Assembly (NCBI GenBank): GCA_016926255.1
Contig: JAFGOY010000011.1
Coordinates: 1-64,000, forward strand
From: Anaerolineae bacterium
GTDB lineage: Bacteria > Chloroflexota > Anaerolineae > Aggregatilineales > UBA3940
DNA length: 64,000 nt
Direction: 5' to 3'
Of the stretch, positions 35,050 to 42,934 are shown in pieces. Position 1 is the first letter of the stretch. Every line of letters starts with the position of its first letter. The notes below the pieces were generated by a model. The model was not told the origin of the DNA and did no database searches. It saw only the letters and a program-made list of their open reading frames with translations. Made by a program: the position numbers and the translations under genes.

Positions 35050-35851
35050 GATTTCCCGTCTGCTGCTCGGTTTGACCGGGTGCCGACTGCGTTTTTTCCA
35101 GCGTTTCGGCCCCGGGATCGTCGTCGGCCACGTCTTCCTCGACGTAGATCAGAGAGTGGTTTGCCAGCGTGATGACATCGCCGGGCTGCAGGATATGTTC
35201 CTGGACGGGGTTGGCATTGACCAGTGTGCCCTGTTTGCTGGTCAGATCGAAGAGGACGTAGCGACCGAAACGCAGACGAATCTGGATATGATGGCGGGAG
35301 ATTTCCGGCTCGTCGAGGATTAGATGGTTGTCACGCTGCCGCCCAATATTGAGCACCGGCTCGGCCAGTGGGATATGGCGCTCTCCGTCGACGATCAGCG
35401 CCGCCTTCGGTGGTTCCGGACCGGCCTGATTTTCCTGTATTTTCAGCGGCATCGCCTGAGTAGTCTCGACTTTTGGCCTGGTGTGCTGGGCGCTGACCGT
35501 GATGTCATGCGGCTCGACCGTCAGATCGGCCAGCAGCCGGATTCTGGGCCGGGAGATCAACTTCAGATCGGCTGAACGGGCCATTTTGACCAGTTCATCA
35601 GCCAGTTGATCGACCAAGTCGGCACCGCTGGCTAAGATTTCTTCGTGATCCTGCGGGTTCAGGCGCACGATGTACACGTCCGGGGCGAGCAGATCGCCGG
35701 TTTCAGTCTCCTGCGAGCGATCTTCCATGGCATGGGCCAGCCGGGTCAGTACATCACGCGGGTGAAGTCGGTCGGCGAACAGCCGAGCGAACCCCCCTTC
35801 GACGAGGCGCTGTATCTGGTCTTCAAGACGGGAGAAGCGTTCATTTACCAT
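35039..35851 (-). CDS. FHA domain protein with DUF3662 N-domain (FhaA-like)
   Basis: The 270-residue product has an N-terminal DUF3662 domain (about 1-110; pattern R-F-S-R-L-E-D-x-I-x-x-L-V-E-G, then P-R-D-V-L-T-R-L) and a C-terminal FHA domain (about 160-245) with I-G-R-Q-R-D-N, S-R-H-H and T-S-K-Q-G-T-L-V-N. The same order is found in mycobacterial FhaA, which regulates peptidoglycan synthesis through MviN and RodA/PbpA. I chose ATG 35851 because TATAAT on this strand (35862-35867) lies just upstream; ATG 35881 would lie before that element. First gene of the cell-wall cluster. Confidence 0.88.
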   Translation of the reverse strand: MVNERFSRLEDQIQRLVEGGFARLFADRLHPRDVLTRLAHAMEDRSQETETGDLLAPDVYIVRLNPQDHEEILASGADLVDQLADELVKMARSADLKLISRPRIRLLADLTVEPHDITVSAQHTRPKVETTQAMPLKIQENQAGPEPPKAALIVDGERHIPLAEPVLNIGRQRDNHLILDEPEISRHHIQIRLRFGRYVLFDLTSKQGTLVNANPVQEHILQPGDVITLANHSLIYVEEDVADDDPGAETLEKTQSAPGQTEQQTGNHVS

Positions 35852-35928
35852 ATGTCGGGCATTATAGCCCACGCCCTCCAAAAGAACCAGAGTCGTCGTT
35901 TGTGTGTGGGTGATTCGACAACAAAACG

Positions 35929-35957
35929 TTGCCTTTCATTTCAGGTTGCGGTAGAAT
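35929..35957 (+). promoter_or_regulatory. Promoter of tRNA-Gln
   Basis: TTGCCT at 35929-35934 and TAGAAT at 35952-35957 with 17 bp spacing, 13 bp before the tRNA. Confidence 0.65.
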
Positions 35958-35970
35958 CCCCTCCACTCTG

Positions 35971-36042
35971 TGGGGGATAGTTTAATCGGCAGAACAGTGG
36001 TCTCTGGAACCATTAGTCGGGGTTCAAATCCCTGTCCCCCAG
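35971..36042 (+). tRNA. tRNA-Gln, anticodon CTG
   Basis: The acceptor stem pairs TGGGGGA (35971-35977) with TCCCCCA (36035-36041), discriminator G. The anticodon stem is 35997-36001 with 36009-36013 around CTCTGGA; CTG lies at 36004-36006. The T-arm GGTTCAAATCC is standard. CCA is not encoded. Confidence 0.93.
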
Positions 36043-36059
36043 CTAAAGTACCACAGATG

Positions 36060-36083
36060 CGCCACCATCAGGGTGGCGTTTTT
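36060..36083 (+). terminator. Terminator of tRNA-Gln
   Basis: Stem CGCCACC/GGTGGCG (36060-36066 with 36072-36078), 5-nt loop, followed by TTTTTG. galE starts 29 bp further on, so part of its transcription may come from read-through. Confidence 0.8.
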
Positions 36084-36111
36084 GTTTGATCAATCACTAG
36101 GAGAGCGAAAC

Positions 36112-37092
36112 GTGAGAGCATTTGTGACCGGCGGCGCAGGATATATCGGGAGTATTGTTGCCCGTCAGCTGCTCGACAGCGGCCATGAGGTGACGGTTTA
36201 CGACAGTCTGGCAAAAGGCTACCGGGAGGCCGTCCCGGCGCGGGCCAAATTTATTCAGGGTGACATTCTTGACGAAGCCAGTCTATCGGCGGCACTCGGC
36301 AGCGGCAAATTCGATGCCGTTCTGCATTTCGCTGCGCTGATCGAAGCAGGCGAATCGATGATCGATCCGGGGCGCTTCTTCAAAAACAACGTCACCGGCA
36401 GTGCCACGCTGATCGATGCGGCGGTCAAGAGCGGTGTGCGAAAGTTCGTTTTCTCCTCGACGGCGGGTCTGTATGCCAGTAAAGATACTCCGCTGAATGA
36501 AGATGATCCGCTTGGCCCGGCGAGCGTCTACGGCGAAACCAAGCTGATGGTCGAGAAGATGCTGGGATGGTATCACGAGGTCTACGACCTGCGGTATGCT
36601 GCGCTGCGCTACTTCAATGCCGCCGGGGGATTCTCCGACCGGGGTGAGGCGCACCAGCCGGAAAGCCACCTGATCCCGATTGTCTTACAGGTTGCGCTGG
36701 GGCAGCGCGAGCATGTTTCGATCTATGGCGAGGATTACCCCACCCCGGACGGCTCGTGCGTCCGCGACTATATTCACATTGCCGATCTTGCGTCGGCGCA
36801 CCTGCTGGCATTGGAGGCGCTCGAAGATCGCCCGGTGATGACCTACAACCTGGGCAACGGCGAGGGATACTCGGTGAAAGAAGTGATCGAGACGGCGCGG
36901 AAGGTGACCGGCCACCCGATCCCGGCGGTTACTGCACCCCGGCGGCCCGGCGATGCGGCCCGGCTGGTGGCCGACGCCTCGCGGATCAGCATCGATCTCG
37001 GCTGGGAACCGCGTATCCCGGCGCTGGAGACGATCATCGCCAGTGCGTGGGAATGGCACAGCCGTCACCCGGAAGGATATTCGACGGAATAG
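36112..37092 (+). CDS. galE: UDP-glucose 4-epimerase
   Basis: The 326-residue product is a short-chain epimerase with G-G-A-G-Y-I-G-S at the N-terminus, the catalytic S-S-T-A (S about 123) and Y-G-E-T-K (Y and K about 146 and 150), and the GalE-specific C-V-R-D-Y-I-H-I near 222 and N-L-G-N-G-x-G-Y-S-V. It interconverts UDP-glucose and UDP-galactose for surface polysaccharides. GTG 36112 is chosen: AGGAG is 8 nt upstream, while an earlier in-frame ATG (36073) lies inside the tRNA-Gln terminator. It likely supplies sugars to the glycosyltransferases in this window. Confidence 0.92.
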   Translation: MRAFVTGGAGYIGSIVARQLLDSGHEVTVYDSLAKGYREAVPARAKFIQGDILDEASLSAALGSGKFDAVLHFAALIEAGESMIDPGRFFKNNVTGSATLIDAAVKSGVRKFVFSSTAGLYASKDTPLNEDDPLGPASVYGETKLMVEKMLGWYHEVYDLRYAALRYFNAAGGFSDRGEAHQPESHLIPIVLQVALGQREHVSIYGEDYPTPDGSCVRDYIHIADLASAHLLALEALEDRPVMTYNLGNGEGYSVKEVIETARKVTGHPIPAVTAPRRPGDAARLVADASRISIDLGWEPRIPALETIIASAWEWHSRHPEGYSTE

Positions 37093-37153
37093 GGCGGCGC
37101 TTCACCAACTCCCGTATTAGGATAAAAATCATCGGTTTACCTGATGAATGCTA

Positions 37154-37183
37154 TTGTTTCACCCGTCAGCCGGGGATTATGAT
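37154..37183 (+). promoter_or_regulatory. Candidate promoter of hypABCD
   Basis: TTGTTT at 37154-37159 and TATGAT at 37178-37183 are 18 bp apart, about 37 bp before the hypA ATG. Moderate match only. Confidence 0.4.
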
Positions 37184-37219
37184 CATGGGCAGGATAAATC
37201 AGACCGGCACGGAGAATTG

Positions 37220-37588
37220 ATGCACGAAGCCGCGATCACCGAACAGCTATTAGAACTGACCCTGCGCCACGCCGAAGAAGCGGGTGCAATAAAGGTGACC
37301 CGGTTGAACCTGGTGATCGGTGAGTTCTCGTCGGTGGTTGGCGAATCGGTTGAATTTTACTTTGAGATCATGGCAAAGGGCGGCATCGCCGAAGGAGCAG
37401 AACTGCACTTCGAACGGGTCCCCGGCCTTTTGACCTGCCTGGCCTGTGAAAAACAATTCCCGATGCACGATTATGACGGTCAATGCCCTTTTTGCGGCGA
37501 AATCCGCGCACAGATCGCCGATGGTGACCAGTTCCGGCTGGACAGTATCGAGGTGGAAGGACCAGAATCCGATGGCAAAGACGGTTAA
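37220..37588 (+). CDS. hypA: Hydrogenase/urease nickel incorporation protein HypA
   Basis: The 122-residue product begins M-H-E-A-A-I, with the nickel-binding His2-Glu3 of HypA, and holds a zinc site of two Cys pairs (C-L-A-C near 73-76 and C-P-F-C near 90-93). It hands nickel to NiFe-hydrogenase precursors together with HypB. ATG 37220 has GGAGAATT just before it; an open frame further upstream is not needed. It overlaps hypB by 17 bp. Confidence 0.92.
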   Translation: MHEAAITEQLLELTLRHAEEAGAIKVTRLNLVIGEFSSVVGESVEFYFEIMAKGGIAEGAELHFERVPGLLTCLACEKQFPMHDYDGQCPFCGEIRAQIADGDQFRLDSIEVEGPESDGKDG

Positions 37589-38237
37589 AGTCGCAGTAGA
37601 AGAACAGATCACAAGCAGCAACGACCAGATCGCAGCAGCAAACAGGGCTAAACTGGCCGAAGCGGGTGTCTTTTCGATCAACCTGATGGCCTCGCCGGGT
37701 GGCGGAAAGACATCGCTGATCCTGCGCACCGTCAAGGCATTGAAGGGTGAGATGCGGCTGGCGGCGGTCGACGGTGACGTGGTAATGGTCGACGTGGAGA
37801 AGATCGCGGCGCAGGGGATTCCGGTCGAACTGGTCAACACCGGCGGCGACTGCCATCTGCAAGCCCACATGATCGCCAATGTGCTGCCTAAATTCGATCT
37901 GGAATCGATTGATATGTTGATCATCGAGAACGTCGGGAACCTGATCTGCCCGGCAGCGTGGAACCTCGGCGCGGACAAAAAGGTGGTGATCGCCAGCGTG
38001 CCCGAAGGCGACGACAAACCCTATAAGTACCCGGCAATGTTCCGGGGTGCGGATGTGCTGCTGCTCAATAAGATCGATTATCTGGCCGTGCAGGATTTCG
38101 ACGTGGAGTACTTCAAGCGCGGCGTCGAGGCCCTGAATAACGACGTGGCCTTTTTCCCAGTGTCCTGCCGGACGGGCGAAGGACTCGATGCCTGGTTCGA
38201 CTGGGTACGCGGGCAGGTTCAACGTAAGAAGGCATAA
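37572..38237 (+). CDS. hypB: Hydrogenase nickel incorporation GTPase HypB
   Basis: The 221-residue product has the P-loop A-S-P-G-G-G-K-T-S at 40-48, D-G-D near 75, the G-D-C-H-L metal-site motif near 101, E-N-V-G-N-L near 120 and N-K-I-D near 165, all of HypB. The nickel-storing His-rich N-terminus of some HypB proteins is absent, as is the N-terminal C-C-G. It provides GTP-driven nickel delivery with HypA. Start ATG 37572 lies inside hypA, indicating coupled translation. Confidence 0.94.
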   Translation: MAKTVKVAVEEQITSSNDQIAAANRAKLAEAGVFSINLMASPGGGKTSLILRTVKALKGEMRLAAVDGDVVMVDVEKIAAQGIPVELVNTGGDCHLQAHMIANVLPKFDLESIDMLIIENVGNLICPAAWNLGADKKVVIASVPEGDDKPYKYPAMFRGADVLLLNKIDYLAVQDFDVEYFKRGVEALNNDVAFFPVSCRTGEGLDAWFDWVRGQVQRKKA

Positions 38238-38254
38238 CCCTGAGAGAGTGTACT

Positions 38255-38518
38255 ATGTGCCTGGGAATCCCCGGAAAAATCGAAGAAATCTGCGAGACTG
38301 ACGGCCTACCAATGGCGAAAGTCAACTTTGGCGGGATTGTCAAGGAGACGTGCCTCGCCTATGTGCCCGAAGCAGAGATCGGTAACTATGTGCTGGTGCA
38401 TGTCGGGTTCGCGCTGAACGTGATCGACGAGCAGGAGGCGCTGGAAACGCTCGACCTGCTGCGCGAGATCGACGCGCTGGGCGAAGAACTCGGCGAAACG
38501 CCCGCCCCGGCTGAATAA
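38255..38518 (+). CDS. hypC: Hydrogenase maturation chaperone HypC
   Basis: The 87-residue product starts M-C-L-G-I-P-G-K, with the catalytic Cys2 used to shuttle the Fe(CN)2CO group from HypD to the hydrogenase large subunit. The rest (V-N-F-G-G, Y-V-L-V-H-V-G-F-A) fits the HypC beta-barrel. It lies 17 bp after hypB and 9 bp before hypD. Confidence 0.95.
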   Translation: MCLGIPGKIEEICETDGLPMAKVNFGGIVKETCLAYVPEAEIGNYVLVHVGFALNVIDEQEALETLDLLREIDALGEELGETPAPAE

Positions 38519-38527
38519 GATCGACCG

Positions 38528-39622
38528 ATGAAATACCTGACCGAATACCGTGACGCGGATAAAGTGCGGGCGCTGCTCGACGAGATCGAGAAGACAGTGA
38601 CCCGTCCCTGGGTGCTGATGGAAATCTGCGGGGGGCAGACGCACAGCATCATCCGGCACGGGTTCGACCGGCTGCTGCCGCCTGAAATCGAGTTGGTTCA
38701 CGGGCCGGGCTGCCCGGTCTGTGTGACTCCGCTCGAACTGATCGACAAAGCCTTGATGATCGCTTCCCGCCCGGAGGTGATCTTCACCTCCTTCGGCGAT
38801 ATGCTGCGCGTCCCTGGCTCGGATCGGGACCTGTTTCACGTCAAATCGGCGGGAGGAGACGTCAGGATCGTCTATTCGCCGCTCGACTGCCTGAAAATCG
38901 CCCGCGAAAACCCGGACAAAGAGGTCGTTTTCTTCGGGGTAGGCTTCGAGACGACCGCCCCGGCCAACGCGATGGCAGTTCAACAGGCGAAAATCCAGGG
39001 TATCGACAATTTTTCGATGCTGGTTTCACACGTCAGGGTGCCGCCTGCTATCGAGGCGCTGCTGAGTTCGCCGGAGAACCGGATACAGGCTTTCCTCGCG
39101 GCGGGCCACGTCTGCACGGTGATGGGCACCTGGGAATACGACCCACTGGTGGAGAAGTTCAACGTGCCCATCGTGGTAACCGGCTTCGAGCCGGTCGACC
39201 TGGCGCGGGGAATCCTGCGGGCCGTAAGGCAGCTGGAACAGGGCCGGGCCGAAGTCGAAAATGCGTATGAACGGCTTGTCGTCCGCGAGGGGAACAAACC
39301 CGCCCAGCAGGTGATCGATACGGTGTTCGAAACCTGTGATAGAAAATGGCGCGGGGTCGGGATGATCCCTGATTCGGGCTGGCGACTGCGCGAGGAATAC
39401 GCAGCCTACGATGCCGAGAAGAAATTCGAAGTCGGGGTGCTGGAAGTCAGCGAATCCCCACTGTGCCAGGCCGGGCTGGTACTTCAGGGGCGGCTCAAGC
39501 CGAACGAGTGCCCCGCTTTTGGAAAAGAATGCACGCCGAGGACTCCGCTCGGCGCGCCGATGGTCAGCAGCGAAGGGGCCTGCGCTGCCTATTATCAATT
39601 TGGGCGATTGGGCGATTCTTAA
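38528..39622 (+). CDS. hypD: Hydrogenase maturation protein HypD
   Basis: The 364-residue product has the HypD motifs: E-I-C-G-G-Q-T-H near residue 38 (Cys for Fe binding), G-P-G-C-P-V-C-V-T near 62-70, G-F-E-T-T-A-P near 145, and C-terminal Cys residues for the [4Fe-4S] cluster (E-C-P-A-F-G-K-E-C near 335-343). It is the scaffold for Fe(CN)2CO assembly with HypC. The operon stops here: hypE and hypF, needed for cyanide ligand synthesis, are not in this window, nor are hydrogenase genes. Confidence 0.95.
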   Translation: MKYLTEYRDADKVRALLDEIEKTVTRPWVLMEICGGQTHSIIRHGFDRLLPPEIELVHGPGCPVCVTPLELIDKALMIASRPEVIFTSFGDMLRVPGSDRDLFHVKSAGGDVRIVYSPLDCLKIARENPDKEVVFFGVGFETTAPANAMAVQQAKIQGIDNFSMLVSHVRVPPAIEALLSSPENRIQAFLAAGHVCTVMGTWEYDPLVEKFNVPIVVTGFEPVDLARGILRAVRQLEQGRAEVENAYERLVVREGNKPAQQVIDTVFETCDRKWRGVGMIPDSGWRLREEYAAYDAEKKFEVGVLEVSESPLCQAGLVLQGRLKPNECPAFGKECTPRTPLGAPMVSSEGACAAYYQFGRLGDS

Positions 39623-39693
39623 TTTATCCGCGAATTGCGCCAATTACACGAATTTTTAACCGATCGCTACCGCTCTCCGAATGAATTTCAGGC

Positions 39694-40614
39694 TCAACCT
39701 TCCAAATCCAGGTACAGGGTATAGGTGAAATCGTCTTCCTGTGAGTCATCGTAATCGACCTGTCCGGTGATCTGCAGGCGGCCATCGCTGAGCACTTTCA
39801 ACTGCTGGGTTTCGGTGCGCTCGTCGTTGGCCCCCGGCCCGACACCCGTCCAGGTCAGCGAGATGATCCCATCGTCGGCATCGGACGAGGGCGAGGAGGC
39901 TTCGCCCCAGTCGGTGCTGTCCGTCCAGAGATGGGCGTAGAACATCCCGCCTTCTTCGCGGGTTGTCACCCGTGTGACGCGGGCGTCCTCTTCGTCGGTG
40001 CTCCACGCGCCGATGAAATCGACCCAGGCGGGGACCGGCGTAGCGGTGGAAGGCACGACGACGATTTCGACGTACATGTGCGGCCCGACCCACGAGCCAT
40101 CGGGAGCGATGATCTGCCAGTTGCCGAGGTACTCGCCCGGTTCGTCGGGCGCGGTGAATTCGACGGTGATGTCGGTGGTTTCCAGGGGTGAGGTTGAGGG
40201 CACGTCGACGGTATCCGGCCCGCCCAGTTGATCGCCGCCCCAGAAGTAAAGCTGCGTGCCGTAAGGCCAGGATAGGCAGCCGATGTTGCGAACTCGCCAG
40301 GTCTTTTCGAAGGTGTTGCCGGAGGGAATCTCGGTTTTGTCGGGAATGGTGACATCCTCGACGAACTCCGACCAGTACCCGCAGCCGGTCGGCGAGGCGA
40401 CGATAGTCGGGGTGGCAGTTTCAGCAGGTTCTTCAGTTGCTGCGCTGTCGGGGGTCAGTAGGGTTGGATCGATGAAGAAAGTGATGGTCGGGGCCTGTGT
40501 CGGCTGGCTTTGCTTAACGGCACCCAGGTTGCAGGCGGAAAACACGATCATGGCAAGCAGAATGCTGCCCAATGCGAAAAAGAAACCCTTACGACTCAAG
40601 AACTTCTTTATCAC
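39694..40614 (-). CDS. Lipoprotein with NBR1-Ig-like domain
   Basis: The 306-residue product has a lipoprotein signal (basic start, hydrophobic core about 11-24, lipobox V-F-S-A-C with Cys near 28), a Pro/Thr-rich linker, and an NBR1-type Ig domain (about 80-185; F-E-K-T-W-R-V-R-N-I-G-x-x-x-W, then P-G-E-Y-x-x-x-W-Q-I). This Ig family (FN3-like, PF16158) is frequent in secreted Chloroflexi proteins. The last 110 residues form a separate beta-rich domain. Start GTG 40614 is favoured by GGGAGGG 6 nt ahead; an earlier ATG exists at 40641. Presumed anchored outside the cytoplasmic membrane; binding partner unknown. Confidence 0.8.
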   Translation of the reverse strand: MIKKFLSRKGFFFALGSILLAMIVFSACNLGAVKQSQPTQAPTITFFIDPTLLTPDSAATEEPAETATPTIVASPTGCGYWSEFVEDVTIPDKTEIPSGNTFEKTWRVRNIGCLSWPYGTQLYFWGGDQLGGPDTVDVPSTSPLETTDITVEFTAPDEPGEYLGNWQIIAPDGSWVGPHMYVEIVVVPSTATPVPAWVDFIGAWSTDEEDARVTRVTTREEGGMFYAHLWTDSTDWGEASSPSSDADDGIISLTWTGVGPGANDERTETQQLKVLSDGRLQITGQVDYDDSQEDDFTYTLYLDLEG

Positions 40615-40688
40615 AGCGATCCCTCCCGGTAATTTACGCAAAAATCTAACACATTCACCGTAGCATGAATAACAATCGATAGCAAATA

Positions 40689-41450
40689 TTAGCTGGCCGG
40701 TTTAGCCATTGTTACCCGGCGTGTTCCCTCCATTTGCTTGAACGATGATCCCTGCATGACGTGCCGGGCCGCCAGCACCGGGTCGGTGACGACCGTCCCG
40801 CACAGTAGATCGACACCGCAGTCGAAAAACAGTGGTGAAAACAGGGTCGATGGCCCTAACAGGATGACCGTTGCCGCAGGGTTCCACAGTTTTGCCAGAC
40901 CATCAAAGGTCTCATTGACCAGCGTCAGAGAGGTGACGGCAACGATTTCGGCCTGGGGAAGCACAAAAGGGGCTGCAGACGCCGGGAGATCTCCCGGCGC
41001 GGGGTTCAATTCGAGCACCCAGAGCGTTTCGGCTACCGCCTGTAGATCCTCAACAAATGGGAAATGGCCGATCATCGCCACTTTTTCCCCCTGCCCCCGT
41101 TCGAGAAGAACGTCGCGGGCGTTCAGATCGACAATATCGGCCTCGTCGGGGGTGATCAGCGCGTTGATCGCCGCGAATCCGACCGCACGCTCCGGCCCGG
41201 AGGATGATTTTACCAGTGAGGCCAGTTCGTGGGCCGATTTCAGATGCAGAAATCCGCCGTCGGCGACCGATCCGTGCCCATGACCGCCCGGCTCATCGTC
41301 GGACAGGACAGTTTTTGCCAGCCCACACAGGGATGATTCACCTGTTGAACCGGCATCAAGACAAACCATCGTCCATTTGATGCCGATATGGACCGATTCG
41401 ACGGGGCGATCAGGCGGCAGGTTCTTAAGCAAATCGTCTATGATAGGCAT
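40689..41450 (-). CDS. DUF364-like putative heavy-metal chelation protein
   Basis: The 253-residue product fits the DUF4213/DUF364 family: an N-terminal small domain, an A-I-N-A-L segment near residue 95, G-H-F-P-F-V near 128, an E-x-N-P-x-x-G-D-L-P stretch near 152, and the end motif G-P-S-T-L-F-S-P-L-F-F-D-x-G-V-D near 205. Relatives are linked to metal or cobalamin-related chelation, without firm proof. The gene stands alone, with no operon partner on its strand. ATG 41450 is the natural start. Confidence 0.7.
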   Translation of the reverse strand: MPIIDDLLKNLPPDRPVESVHIGIKWTMVCLDAGSTGESSLCGLAKTVLSDDEPGGHGHGSVADGGFLHLKSAHELASLVKSSSGPERAVGFAAINALITPDEADIVDLNARDVLLERGQGEKVAMIGHFPFVEDLQAVAETLWVLELNPAPGDLPASAAPFVLPQAEIVAVTSLTLVNETFDGLAKLWNPAATVILLGPSTLFSPLFFDCGVDLLCGTVVTDPVLAARHVMQGSSFKQMEGTRRVTMAKPAS

Positions 41451-41805
41451 AAAAAGACCTTTCAGAGGGCGGGAGACACGAAAAGGCGCTCTTGTATCGA
41501 CATTAGGGCGGAAATGACCTGATTTCAGACTGCGTGCGCCTGGCAGAATTGTTCTTGATTGTTAGCTGGAATGAGCTTCCGAAGGATATTCAGAAGCCCG
41601 GTTTCGACGCCCCTACCCCGGCAGAACTGCTTGCAGAAGCCGACGGCAGGTCGAAATGCGCCCCGTTACCCGGTAAGTGTATCACACATTCCCGCCGAAA
41701 AAATGTCTCCGGGGGCGATAGATGGTATAATTCCGCCGTTGATGTGGCAAAAACAAAAAGTTGCCCATGGCCAGAACGTCAAAACTATCTGAAAACTTCT
41801 TCATT
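41451..41805. other. Intergenic region with one -10 element
   Basis: Between the divergent DUF364-like and M23 genes. A TATAAT at 41726-41731 on the plus strand is the likely -10 of the M23 gene, though no matching -35 is seen. A short open frame (41534-41809) has no recognisable product and no ribosome site. Otherwise I see nothing in it. Confidence 0.5.
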
Positions 41806-42756
41806 ATGAAACGCTTTCGACCAGTATTATGGGTGATGGCGGCCCTGGTCGCCGTCCTCCTGGTAGTTCCTGCCCAACCTGCAAAGGCGGCGCCTATTGC
41901 GCCGGGCATCTCGATCACCATCACGCCGACAAATCTACTCCCCGGACAGGCAGGCTATGTATTTGTCACCGGTGGGCATCCCCTGAACGTGAGCGTTACG
42001 CTTGACGGGCAGCCGATGGATGTCTTCTGGACGGGCGAAGGCTATCTGGCGCTCTATGCCTTTCACCATGACGCGCAATCCGGCGAATACGAACTGGCTG
42101 TCGATGCCACCGACCCGCGCACCGGGCAGCGGTTGATCCAATACGCGACAATCGTCGTTCAATCCTATAGCTATTTGAATGAAGAACTCTATCTCGATTC
42201 TCGCCTGAGCGAGCGGCTGTACGATCCCGTGTTGAATGCACAGGAAACGGCCCGCCTGCAAGATATCTATGCGGCCCGGACGCAGATCAACCCCTGGGGA
42301 TGGCCGTTTGTCAACCCGGCACCGGGAGCGCCGATCACCTCGCAGTATGGAGCAAATCGATCCTATAACGGCGGCCTGTTGGAGAGCTATCATTCCGGCA
42401 CCGATTTCCGGCGCTATAACGGCGAAGAAATCCTGGCGACGGCTGCCGGGCGTGTGGTTTCGGCGGAATTTTTCGAAATCCGGGGGAACGTGGTCATCAT
42501 CGATCACGGCTATGGCATTTATTCGCTGTATGCCCATCTCTCCGAAATGTATGTTGAGAAGGGAGACATAGTGAGCGGCGGGCAGTTGATCGCCGGAGCC
42601 GGGGGAACCGGGCGGGCAATGGGGCCTCATCTTCACTTCGAGATCATCGTCAACGGTTGCCCGATCGATGCAATGAAATGGCTAGAACTGATGCCGGGCT
42701 ACGTCGAGCCGCTCGACCTGACCGATGTCTCCGACGACAGTGAGAAATCAGGCTAA
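41806..42756 (+). CDS. Secreted M23 family metalloendopeptidase
   Basis: The 316-residue product starts with a cleavable signal peptide (basic M-K-R, hydrophobic 8-21, A-K-A-A cut near 28). A beta-sandwich of about 100 residues follows, then the LytM domain (about 180-300) with H196 and D200 in H-S-G-T-D, H244 in Y-A-H-L, and H275/H277 in H-L-H-F. All zinc and catalytic ligands are present, so it should cut peptidoglycan cross-bridges outside the cell. ATG 41806 is chosen for its signal peptide; ATG 41767 would add 13 residues. It ends at a clear terminator. It is the second M23 enzyme in the window. Confidence 0.88.
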   Translation: MKRFRPVLWVMAALVAVLLVVPAQPAKAAPIAPGISITITPTNLLPGQAGYVFVTGGHPLNVSVTLDGQPMDVFWTGEGYLALYAFHHDAQSGEYELAVDATDPRTGQRLIQYATIVVQSYSYLNEELYLDSRLSERLYDPVLNAQETARLQDIYAARTQINPWGWPFVNPAPGAPITSQYGANRSYNGGLLESYHSGTDFRRYNGEEILATAAGRVVSAEFFEIRGNVVIIDHGYGIYSLYAHLSEMYVEKGDIVSGGQLIAGAGGTGRAMGPHLHFEIIVNGCPIDAMKWLELMPGYVEPLDLTDVSDDSEKSG

Positions 42757-42784
42757 GATCGGCCTGGATCAAAGAAGTTAGCCG

Positions 42785-42817
42785 AAGCCATCTCCGAAAA
42801 ATGGGGATGGCTTTTTC
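42785..42817 (+). terminator. Terminator of the second M23 gene
   Basis: Stem AGCCATCTCC/GGGGATGGCT (42786-42795 with 42803-42812), 7-nt loop, followed by TTTT. Confidence 0.75.
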
Positions 42818-42934
42818 GTTTTCCGGGCATTCCAATGCGTTTTCTACATGTATCTGCTATCATCAGAATACAAGAAAGCATCCACACACTACCGGTTGAG
42901 GTCAACAGTCGAAAGCTTCAGGAGCTTTGCGCCT

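Noticed and set aside
41534-41809. Small open frame of 91 codons
   Set aside because: No ribosome site, no motif, and overlap with the signal-peptide start of the M23 gene.
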